From CAZOBJ01 sp964577825 (GTDB lineage Bacteria; Planctomycetota; SZUA-567; JAFGNG01), in assembly GCA_964577825.1 (NCBI GenBank), contig CAZOBJ010000165.1, positions 1-5,371 on the forward strand: a stretch of 5,371 nucleotides of DNA. Direction: 5' to 3'. The notes under the pieces were generated by a model. The model saw only the letters and a list, made by a program, of their open reading frames with translations, had not been told where the DNA came from and did no database searches. Of this stretch, positions 1 to 5,371 are shown piece by piece (position 1 is the stretch's first letter; every line of letters begins with the position of its first letter). A program made the position numbers and the translations under genes.

Positions 1-209
1 GGGAGGAGGTCGTGCCCTTCTACCTCGGTGACGACGTGACCGACGAAGACGCCTTCCGGGTGCTCCAGGACGGCGGGGTCGGGATTCTGGTACGCGGCAA
101 CGAGGCGGAAAAGGCCTCGCGCACCTCGGCGGCCCGGTACGCGCTCGACGACTGCGCGCAGGTGCGCGAGTACCTCGCACGCCTCACCGACATGCTGCAA
201 GGAGACTGA
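1..209 (+). CDS. otsB: Trehalose-6-phosphate phosphatase, C-terminal end (5' partial)
   Basis: This is the last 68 codons of a gene that enters from the left edge; the frame is open from base 3, so the GTG at 12 is internal. The product should remove phosphate from trehalose 6-phosphate, the final step of OtsA/OtsB trehalose synthesis in the cytoplasm. The sequence shows FYLGDDVTDEDAF at window residues 6-18. This is HAD motif IV as found in OtsB, and its aspartates (D10, D11, D14) belong to the Mg2+-binding acidic cluster. It is followed by the family-typical GVGILV strand and a helical tail ending in YLARLTDML. The nucleophile and cap domain lie upstream. The stop is 3 nt before the GH65 start, so the genes are probably cotranscribed; an otsA partner may lie further upstream or be fused, which the window cannot show. 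The family call is secure from motif IV, and the exact substrate is inferred. Confidence 0.9.
   Translation, partial: EEVVPFYLGDDVTDEDAFRVLQDGGVGILVRGNEAEKASRTSAARYALDDCAQVREYLARLTDMLQGD
199..204 (+). promoter_or_regulatory. Ribosome binding site of the GH65 gene
   Basis: AAGGAG lies 8 nt before the ATG at 213, inside the last codons of otsB. Its strength and spacing fix the GH65 start and support translation of both genes from one mRNA. Confidence 0.8.
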
Positions 210-212
210 GCG

Positions 213-2624
213 ATGGGCACCTGGTCGTTCACCTACGAAGGCTTCAACCCCAAGGAAGAACGCCTGCGCGAGGCCCTGTGCACGCTCGGCAACGGGTACT
301 TCGCCACCCGGGGCGCGGCGGCCGAGGCGGACGCGGACGACGTGCACTATCCCGGCACGTATCTGGCGGGCGGGTACAACCGGCTCAAGACCAAGATCGC
401 CGGCCGCGTGATCGAGAACGAAGACCTCGTGAACCTGCCCAACTGGCTGCCGCTCACGTTCCGGTTGGACGGCGGAGAGTGGTTCGACCCGCGCGCGGCG
501 ACGCTGCTCTCGTACACCCAGGAGCTCGACATGTGGCGGGGGCTGCTCTTTCGGACGATCCGGTTCCAGGACGACCAGGGCCGCATCACCGGGGTGAAGA
601 GCCGCCGCCTCGTGCACATGGACTATCCCCATTACGCCGCGCTGGAGACGACGCTCGTCGCGGAGAACTGGTCCGGGCAAGTCGAGGTCTGCTCCGCGCT
701 CGACGGGCGCGTGGTCAACGCCGGGGTGGAGCGATACAAGGCACTCAACAGCAAGCACCTGGAGCCGGTGGCGACCGAAGAGCTGAGCGACGAGGCCGTG
801 TTCCTGGAGGTGCGTACCAACCAGTCCAGGCTGGGCCTGGCCCAGGCGGCGCGCACCCGCGCCTTCAAGCACGGCGAGGCCCTGGCCCCGGACCGCGTCA
901 CGGACCAGGAACCCGGGTACGTGGCTCAGCGGTTCTCCGTGGACCTCGCGCAGGGAGAGGAGGTCACGGTGGAGAAGGTGGTCGCCTTGTTCACCTCCCG
1001 CGATCACGGCATCTCCGAGTGCGGCCTGGCCGCGCGCGAGGCGCTCAAGGAGGCCGGGTCGTTCGAGGACCTGCTCACCACCCACGCGATCATGTGGGAA
1101 CACTTGTGGCGCCGCTTCGAGATGAACTTCGAGCCCAACGGCTCGGAGCACGGCGACCGCACCGGGCAGGTGGTCCACCTGTACCTCTTTCATTTGCTCC
1201 AGACCTGCTCGCTGCACACCCGCGACCTGGACGTGGGCGTGCCCTCGCGCGGATGGCACGGCGAAGCGTACCGGGGCCACATCTTCTGGGACGAGCTCTT
1301 CATCTTCCCGATGATCAACACCCGCGTCCCGGAGATCACCCGGTCTCTTCTCATGTACCGGTATCGCCGGCTGGACGCGGCGCGCCAGGCCGCCCGCGAC
1401 GAGGGGTTCCACGGCGCCATGTTCCCCTGGCAGAGCGGCAGCAGCGGACGAGAGGAAAGCCAGCGCGTGCACCTGAACCCCAAGTCCGGGCGGTGGCTGC
1501 CGGACAACTCGCACCTCCAGCGCCACATCAGCGCGGCCATCGCGTACAACCTGTGGCAGTACTACCAGGTCACCGCGGACGTGGACTTCCTGTGCTTCTA
1601 CGGCGCGGAGATGCTGCTGGAGATCGCCCGGTTCTGGGCGAGCCTGTGCACCTACAACGAAGAGACCGGCCGGTACGAGATTCTCGGGGTCATGGGCCCG
1701 GACGAGTACCACGACGCCTATCCGGACGCGGACGCGCCGGGGCTGAACAACAACGCGTACACGAACGTGATGACCGTGTGGGTGTTGCGCACGGCGCTGA
1801 AGCTCTTCGACATCCTGGACGAGCCCGGGTGCCGCGAGGCGTGCGACAAGGTGGGCCTCACCGAGGAAGAGACCGACCTCTGGCGCAAGATCATCCGCAA
1901 GATGAAGATCCCGTTCCACGACGACGGGATCATCAGCCAGTTCGACGGGTACGAAGACCTGGAGGAGTTCGACTGGGAGGGGTACCGCAAGAAGTACGAG
2001 GACATCCAGCGCCTGGACCGCATCCTGGAAGCCGAGGGCAACACCCCGAACCGGTACAAGGCCTCCAAGCAGGCGGACGTATTGATGCTCTTCTACCTGT
2101 TCTCGGCCGAAGAACTCGACGAGATGTTCACGGCCCTGGGCTACCCCTTCCCCCACGAGACCATCCCGAAGAACATCGACTACTACATGGCCCGCACCTC
2201 GCACGGCTCGACCCTCAGCCGCGTGGTGCACGCCCGGGTGCTCACCCGGTCGGACCGTCTGCGTTCGTGGCAGCTCTTCACCGAGGCGCTCGAAAGCGAC
2301 GTGGCCGACATCCAGGGCGGCACCACCCCGGAGGGCATCCACCTCGGGGCCATGGCCGGCACCGCGGACATCCTGGAGCGCGCGTACACCGGCCTCGTGG
2401 CGCGGGGGGACGTGCTCTGGTTCGACCCCGTGCTGCCCGAGCAGGTGGGCAGGCTCCACATCCACGTGCGCTACCGCGGCCATCCCCTGCGCATCGACAT
2501 CACCCAGGAGCGCTTGCGCGTCGAGGCGCTCCAGTCCTGCGCCGCGCCGATCCACATCGGGTTCAACGGCCAGGTCCACACCCTGGAGACCGGCCAGGCC
2601 AAGCAGTTCCCGCTGGGCGAGTGA
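213..2624 (+). CDS. GH65 family glycoside phosphorylase (kojibiose/trehalose/maltose phosphorylase-like)
   Basis: A complete 803-residue protein of normal family length. GH65 phosphorylases cleave alpha-linked glucose disaccharides with phosphate, inverting to beta-glucose 1-phosphate plus glucose. The layout is family-typical: an N-terminal beta-sandwich (about 1-270, opening with LGNGYFATRG), a helical linker, an (alpha/alpha)6 barrel (about 330-700) and a small C-terminal beta domain. Visible motifs are WDELFIFP (W359, D360, E361; sugar-binding region), MGPDEYH with the presumed general acid E498, KQAD (K619, Q620; glucose binding) and HGSTLS (H664, S666, T667; phosphate-binding loop). Presence of the phosphate loop favours a phosphorylase over a hydrolase. 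No signal peptide is seen, so it is probably cytoplasmic. The ATG at 213 is supported by AAGGAG upstream. Linkage to otsB suggests trehalose or a derivative as substrate, but kojibiose, maltose, nigerose or trehalose 6-phosphate cannot be separated by eye. Family very sure, specificity open. Confidence 0.93.
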   Translation: MGTWSFTYEGFNPKEERLREALCTLGNGYFATRGAAAEADADDVHYPGTYLAGGYNRLKTKIAGRVIENEDLVNLPNWLPLTFRLDGGEWFDPRAATLLSYTQELDMWRGLLFRTIRFQDDQGRITGVKSRRLVHMDYPHYAALETTLVAENWSGQVEVCSALDGRVVNAGVERYKALNSKHLEPVATEELSDEAVFLEVRTNQSRLGLAQAARTRAFKHGEALAPDRVTDQEPGYVAQRFSVDLAQGEEVTVEKVVALFTSRDHGISECGLAAREALKEAGSFEDLLTTHAIMWEHLWRRFEMNFEPNGSEHGDRTGQVVHLYLFHLLQTCSLHTRDLDVGVPSRGWHGEAYRGHIFWDELFIFPMINTRVPEITRSLLMYRYRRLDAARQAARDEGFHGAMFPWQSGSSGREESQRVHLNPKSGRWLPDNSHLQRHISAAIAYNLWQYYQVTADVDFLCFYGAEMLLEIARFWASLCTYNEETGRYEILGVMGPDEYHDAYPDADAPGLNNNAYTNVMTVWVLRTALKLFDILDEPGCREACDKVGLTEEETDLWRKIIRKMKIPFHDDGIISQFDGYEDLEEFDWEGYRKKYEDIQRLDRILEAEGNTPNRYKASKQADVLMLFYLFSAEELDEMFTALGYPFPHETIPKNIDYYMARTSHGSTLSRVVHARVLTRSDRLRSWQLFTEALESDVADIQGGTTPEGIHLGAMAGTADILERAYTGLVARGDVLWFDPVLPEQVGRLHIHVRYRGHPLRIDITQERLRVEALQSCAAPIHIGFNGQVHTLETGQAKQFPLGE

Positions 2625-2739
2625 GCCGCACGGTCAAGCTCAGCCGGTCAGGACGCCCGCCAGGCGCGCCAAGCCGCCTACCCCCCATTGCTTGCCCCAG
2701 CCGTTCGCATCCGTTTGGGCCAGGGTCCTGCGCGCGCGT
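2625..2739. other. Intergenic gap between convergent units
   Basis: This stretch separates the GH65 stop from the end of the RHS remnant on the other strand. I see no convincing hairpin followed by a T-run in either direction; only short GC-rich complementary words are present. It may hold the further decayed 3' part of the RHS gene, but no frame reads as RHS here. Confidence 0.4.
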
Positions 2740-3024
2740 TCAGTGCCGGGCTCGAGCCCGACAGGCGAGGGGCGCATCGCGTTCGGTCAAGAGGTTGAGC
2801 CCGTTCTCGTCCCAGGTGTAGTACGTCGTGTCTCCCCCGTCCTGCATCGCAACCATCCGCATGCGCGCGTCGTGATGGAAGTACTGCGCCGTGCCGTCGC
2901 GGTACCGGATCGCGGTCACGAGGTCCCGGTGGTCGTAGGAGAAGTAGGTCGTCTGCGCGTTCTCACCGAATCTCCAGCACGTCAGCCCGGCTGGCCACAC
3001 CGTCCTCGAATCTACAGGTGTCCT
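2740..3024 (-). pseudogene. Orphan RHS/YD-repeat protein fragment
   Basis: The frame is open from just after a TAA at 3027-3025 to the TGA at 2742-2740; the first possible start is a GTG at 3000 with no properly spaced ribosome binding site. Numbered from that GTG, residues 18-76 hold about three tandem YD-type units: TYFSYDHRDLVTAIRYRDG, then TAQYFHHDARMRMVAMQDGG, then TTYYTWDENGLNLLTERDA. In RHS and tRNA-nuclease-WapA-like proteins such repeats form a beta-rich shell around a C-terminal toxin. Here only about 95 codons remain, with no N-terminal region, no RHS core end and no toxin. After TERDA the sequence turns into a short Arg/Ala-rich tail unlike RHS, suggesting a frameshift or junction. 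Its 5' end overlaps the end of the two-helix membrane protein. It is most likely a non-functional remnant or an orphan cassette left by recombination. The YD-repeat call is strong; whether it is expressed is doubtful. Confidence 0.75.
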
Positions 3025-3737
3025 TTACGCCTTGGCGATGATTGCCGCCTTGACGGATGGGGGGGCGCCTCGGAAGCGGGGTCAAGTTCCAGCAAAAGGC
3101 AAAACCGTACGCCCCACGCGAAGGCATGTTGCAGTCTCGTTTCTATTCCCTTCAGCTCTGCCACTACCTGGCCGACATCCCTTATCTCGCCTGCGTCCGC
3201 CTGCAGGACAGCGAGAAGACCCGTGACTGTCTTGAGGCCGACCTCGGCGTCGTACCATAGCACCGTGTCACCGAAGTAGTCGTCATTGAAGCCAAAACTC
3301 GATATCTGGCGTACGTGCGCACGACTTGCAGCATTGTCCAGCTCGACGAGGTCTTTGGCGATGGTGTGGCCAGACCTGAACGTGAGCTCTCGGCCGGGCA
3401 CCGGCCTCTCGAAGTAGGGCACAATCCGCCCGTAAGACCAATAGGGTATCCGAAGCAGAAACAGCAGCCATAGCAGGAGCGAAACCGCGATGAGAAATGC
3501 TGCAACGTCCAGCGAAACAATGTACGCCCAACTCGCGCACGTGCCGCTTACGGCCAGCAACGTCGAGCCAATCGGAACAGCGAAGTCCCATGCCCAAACG
3601 CGCCACCAGATCCGCCTAGCGGAGACCCGCTGTACATGGTCAGAAGGTCCCTGCTCCCGTCGGGCCGCGTTCTTGACCAGATGGTCCCGACTCGGTCGAC
3701 CCTCGACGCCAAACGGGCGGTTGCCTTTGTGGGTCAC
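3012..3737 (-). CDS. Unrecognised protein with two membrane helices; possible RHS-associated immunity protein
   Basis: I do not recognise a family. The 241-residue frame starts at a GTG without a clear ribosome binding site, and no other good start follows, so the N-terminus is uncertain. Residues 1-50 are basic. Two hydrophobic helices follow, at about 52-72 and 76-96 (the second includes AAFLIAVSLLLWLLFLL). Next is a soluble domain (about 100-215) with GRIVPYFERPVPG, FGFNDDYFGDTVLWYDAEVG and GLKTVTGLLAVLQ. The positive-inside rule places both ends in the cytoplasm. The coherent hydrophobic pattern and the tryptophan and aromatic clusters argue for a real protein. It is followed directly by an orphan YD-repeat fragment, the position in which small immunity genes are often found in RHS loci; the immunity role is inference only. 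Base composition is visibly less GC-rich than in the GH65 gene, suggesting transfer. The last about 20 residues (Pro/Arg-rich) follow a run of seven C on the coding strand and may be a frameshifted tail. Confidence 0.6.
   Translation of the reverse strand: MTHKGNRPFGVEGRPSRDHLVKNAARREQGPSDHVQRVSARRIWWRVWAWDFAVPIGSTLLAVSGTCASWAYIVSLDVAAFLIAVSLLLWLLFLLRIPYWSYGRIVPYFERPVPGRELTFRSGHTIAKDLVELDNAASRAHVRQISSFGFNDDYFGDTVLWYDAEVGLKTVTGLLAVLQADAGEIRDVGQVVAELKGIETRLQHAFAWGVRFCLLLELDPASEAPPHPSRRQSSPRRKGHL
3059..3065. repeat. G7 homopolymer near the 3' end of the membrane-protein gene
   Basis: Seven consecutive G on the plus strand (C on the coding strand) lie about 16 codons before the stop of the two-helix protein. 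One extra C would change the tail to end in PSVKAAIIAKA at the TAA at 3027-3025. Such a tract is prone to slippage or sequencing error. Confidence 0.6.
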
Positions 3738-3742
3738 GCCGT

Positions 3743-3968
3743 CTACCCAGGCTTCTTCGATCCGGATTCTCGATCAAAAAACTGGCGGCAGAGCTCATCG
3801 AGGTCCAGGGATGTTCAGCAAGCCTCCCTCGCGCACGGCTTTGGCGAACCGTTTGACCGTATCGATCGGGCGCTTGCCCAGATTCCGGTGCCCCTGGTCC
3901 GCGCGCCCGCAGCTGTAGTGTTTCCGCCAGGCGTCCAGGTCCGTTTGCAGCGCGTCCGCGGCGCGTAC
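3743..3968 (-). pseudogene. IS481-type transposase, C-terminal remnant with a frameshift
   Basis: The minus-strand frame from 3968 to the TGA at 3797-3795 reads ALQTDLDAWRKHY, then a diverged stretch, then DQGHRNLGKRPIDTVKRF. This matches the end of the integrase core of IS481-like DDE transposases, where the usual pattern is LQ-DLDAW-HYN-ERPHQGYRN-GRRPIDTV. The expected NxERPH is degraded to SCGRAD. Around 3807-3812 the frame appears to shift by one base: after GGLLNI the neighbouring frame continues as LDLDELCRQFFDRESGSKKPG and stops with TAG at 3745-3743, a plausible natural terminus. Upstream of 3968 there is an in-frame TAG (3971-3969), and the DDE residues and helix-turn-helix part are absent. 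This is therefore a dead fragment of about 75 codons. No terminal inverted repeat or target duplication could be recognised. Assignment to IS481 rather than IS3 rests on the RNLGKRPIDTV signature. Confidence 0.65.
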
Positions 3969-4064
3969 CTAGGGTATTGCGTTCGTCCCCTTGGCGCAAC
4001 CCGGTCGTTTCGCATGCTTGCGCGGTGTGGGGCGATTCGCGTGCCTGGCCCAAGCCCGGGCCGA
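3969..4064 (-). other. Degraded stretch upstream of the transposase remnant
   Basis: No frame on either strand reads like a known protein. One minus frame is broken by stops at 4067-4065 and 3971-3969, and the two open minus frames give only Arg/Gly/Ala-rich low-information sequence. It may be further decayed transposase or the lost body of the small lipoprotein-like gene beginning at 4124. Confidence 0.35.
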
Positions 4065-4124
4065 TCAGAACCCGCACCCCACAAGCACAACCATTGCCGC
4101 CCAACGTCGGCCTCGCCTGGTCAT
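4065..4124 (-). CDS. Tiny ORF resembling a lipoprotein signal peptide, probably a broken gene
   Basis: Nineteen codons read MTRRGRRWAAMVVLVGCGF followed by TGA. The peptide has a positively charged N-region (four Arg), a hydrophobic core and an LVGC lipobox, which is the pattern of a signal peptidase II substrate. A strong AAGGAG sits 7 nt before the ATG. The stop comes only one residue after the cysteine-glycine pair, so as it stands the gene encodes a leader and no mature protein. The simplest reading is the surviving 5' end of a lipoprotein gene truncated by the insertion and decay seen immediately downstream. A genuine small peptide such as an entericidin-like lipopeptide is possible but would be unusually short. 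It follows the glycosidase gene after 132 nt on the same strand and might once have shared its transcript. Confidence 0.35.
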   Translation of the reverse strand: MTRRGRRWAAMVVLVGCGF

Positions 4125-4256
4125 GGCGCTTCTCCTTGTGAAGCCAGTCCCCCGTCTAGATCGCTTCGCGCCGCCAACGCCCGCGCCTCGCACACGCCTC
4201 ACGGCCGATGACCGTGTGACGATCCTCAACGGATACCCTCGGTGTACCATTGCCGC
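4125..4256. other. Gap after the glycosidase gene
   Basis: It contains no gene apart from the ribosome binding site. A perfect 6-bp inverted repeat (CACACG at 4191-4196, CGTGTG at 4213-4218) could form a small stem with a 16-nt loop, but no T-run follows on either strand, so I do not call it a terminator. Confidence 0.35.
4132..4137 (-). promoter_or_regulatory. Ribosome binding site of the tiny lipoprotein-like ORF
   Basis: AAGGAG on the minus strand, 7 nt upstream of the ATG at 4124. It is the best-formed such site in the minus-strand middle region and the main reason to believe translation starts at 4124. Confidence 0.5.
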
Positions 4257-5371
4257 TCACCACACGCGCTTGACAAGCAAGGCCGCGACACGCCACACAT
4301 GCCCGCGGTCGGTTGACAAGACAAGCTTGATCACTCGTTCCCCGGACACGTACATGCCGAAGGAATCGGCGCTCGCCTCCTGGTCCGCTGTCTCGAACAC
4401 CGCCTGGACTCCGCAATCGGGTACGCGCACCTTGGTGCGCGTCCTGTCTCCCGGGCCGTGAATCAAGAGCAACTCGTAGCTTCCCTCGTCGAGGCGAAGC
4501 CCCAGCGTCGCCTGCTTGCTGGACCGAAGGCCCTTGCGCGTGAGTGGATGTCCTCTGCGCACCGTGTCGCGCCCGAGCGCCCTGGCTTCGATCCATCCGT
4601 ACCGCCGGATGTTCTCATAGGTCGTGTCCGGGCCCAGCGGCAACCAGGGGTCCTCCAGGGACTGTCGCCCATACAGGGTCTTCGTGGCTGCCCGCCTGTC
4701 GGTGGCGCCGAAATCGAGGCGGAAATACAGATTCCTGGGGATCTCGATGAGCCGACGGTGCGACCCGGATAGGGAAGGATCGTTGTTCTCGACCTGCTTC
4801 CAACCGTAGATGGTGGCGCCGGACCGCTCGATCCGCCGGGTCATGCGTGTCTCGGGGTCCATTCCGATGAATCGGTGGAAGCCCCTGTGCGCGCGCTTCA
4901 CCTTGGGCTTCCCGGGGTTCTTGGGCGGCGGCCGGCGCTTGCGCGGTTGCTGCACGGGGCGAAGAGTGGCCGCCTCTCCCTTGCCCAAGCCAGCGGCTAT
5001 GATGTCCCCCTTGACGTCAAGCACCTCCTCCTTGCCTCCTCGTTCAAGACAAAGAACGCCTTGCTGCCAGGGATTGTGGACCCGTACCTGGCCGCCTTGT
5101 TCGGCTTGAATCGTAATCTTCGCCACTTGCCCCCCGATCCGCTCAGCGGACACAAGAAAGGCCCCGGGCGCACGCAGGTCGCGGAAGCGAACGTCCTTCC
5201 AAGCATCCGGGACTGCTGGGAATACGAACAGCACACCACCGTGCTCCTGGAGGAGCATCTCGTTCACCGCGGCGATCGTCCCGCACCCGGTCTCCAGGAT
5301 CGGCGGCAGGCCCGGCTGCGGCCCGACCATCAGCCGGTGATACGACCGGTACGGCTCGTTGATCTCTCGGC
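4257..5371 (-). CDS. GH95-like glycosidase, C-terminal part with galactose-binding-like jelly roll (5' partial)
   Basis: The frame is open to the window edge, so the ATG at 5330 is internal; 370 codons are visible. Residues are numbered from that methionine. Residues 11-61 read ILETGCGTIAAVNEMLLQEHGG, then FVFPAVPDAWKDVRFRDLRAPGAFLV. This matches the last barrel helix and start of the C-terminal beta domain of GH95-like enzymes (alpha-L-fucosidase or galactosidase relatives). The beta domain runs to about 125, including VRVHNPW. A basic Pro-rich linker follows at 127-150. Residues about 154-357 resemble the jelly-roll galactose-binding-like domain of rhamnogalacturonan acetylesterase or YXIM-type proteins: LYFRLDFG (201-208), then RRYGWIEARALGRDTV (242-257), then LDEGSYELLLIHGPGD (280-295). 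Such proteins are usually secreted and act on plant or algal polysaccharide; the signal peptide and catalytic acid are outside the window. The family is fairly sure and the substrate unknown. Confidence 0.75.
   Translation of the reverse strand, partial: REINEPYRSYHRLMVGPQPGLPPILETGCGTIAAVNEMLLQEHGGVLFVFPAVPDAWKDVRFRDLRAPGAFLVSAERIGGQVAKITIQAEQGGQVRVHNPWQQGVLCLERGGKEEVLDVKGDIIAAGLGKGEAATLRPVQQPRKRRPPPKNPGKPKVKRAHRGFHRFIGMDPETRMTRRIERSGATIYGWKQVENNDPSLSGSHRRLIEIPRNLYFRLDFGATDRRAATKTLYGRQSLEDPWLPLGPDTTYENIRRYGWIEARALGRDTVRRGHPLTRKGLRSSKQATLGLRLDEGSYELLLIHGPGDRTRTKVRVPDCGVQAVFETADQEASADSFGMYVSGERVIKLVLSTDRGHVWRVAALLVKRVW

Noticed and set aside
278..2821. An 847-codon open frame on the plus strand overlapping the GH65 gene in another frame
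   Set aside because: It reads as Arg/Pro/Gly/Ala-rich sequence without domain pattern. GC-rich third positions of the GH65 codons remove stops from this frame, so it is a shadow.
2692..3279. A 195-codon plus-strand frame opposite the RHS fragment and the membrane protein
   Set aside because: The minus strand carries recognisable YD repeats and membrane helices over the same bases. The plus frame has no recognisable pattern and no ribosome binding site.
3776..3812. A T-run (minus strand, 3781-3776) as a possible terminator
   Set aside because: No stable hairpin precedes it, and the T-run encodes the two Phe of the transposase tail.
3640..4104. A 154-codon minus-strand frame through the transposase remnant
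   Set aside because: The transposase similarity lies in the two other minus frames. This one is low-information Arg/Gly/Pro sequence.
3636..4211. A 191-codon plus-strand frame antisense to the middle region
   Set aside because: It has no recognisable motif or start signal and covers the transposase remnant and part of the membrane-protein gene.
4191..4218. A 6-bp inverted repeat as a terminator for the glycosidase gene
   Set aside because: The loop is long, the stem short and no T-run follows in either direction.
2625..4256. CRISPR array, tRNA or riboswitch in the middle region
   Set aside because: No regularly spaced direct repeats, no cloverleaf with a T-loop, and no recognisable conserved aptamer core were found by reading both strands.

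Overview
This is a GC-rich chromosomal window with carbohydrate-metabolism genes at both ends and a decayed accessory stretch between them. No marker gene fixes the taxon. The combination of a GH65 protein, a large GH95-like glycosidase carrying a galactose-binding-like tail, and RHS and insertion-sequence debris would fit an environmental, polysaccharide-degrading bacterium (Planctomycetota, Lentisphaerota or Hydrogenedentota type). That placement is a low-confidence inference.

Plus strand, 1-2624: the C-terminal end of a trehalose-6-phosphate phosphatase (OtsB) is followed after 3 nt by a complete GH65 protein of the kojibiose/trehalose/maltose phosphorylase group. A good ribosome binding site for the second gene lies inside the end of the first, so the two form an operon that probably handles trehalose or a related alpha-glucoside.

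Minus strand, 5371-4257: the C-terminal 370 codons of a large glycosidase. They comprise the end of a GH95-like (alpha/alpha)6 enzyme with its C-terminal beta domain, then a basic proline-rich linker, then a galactose-binding-like jelly roll of the type fused to many secreted polysaccharide-active enzymes. The catalytic part lies outside the window.

Middle, 2625-4256: a mosaic on the minus strand. In transcription order it holds a tiny lipoprotein-leader-like ORF with a strong ribosome binding site (4124-4065), a frameshifted C-terminal scrap of an IS481-type transposase (3968-3743), an unrecognised protein with two membrane helices and a cytoplasmic domain (3737-3012), and an orphan fragment of an RHS/YD-repeat protein (3024-2740). 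Orphan RHS fragments next to small membrane or unknown ORFs are typical of polymorphic-toxin loci, so the two-helix protein is a possible immunity protein. This is the least described part of the window. The two carbohydrate units converge on it, and it looks like an insertion and decay site rather than a functional operon.
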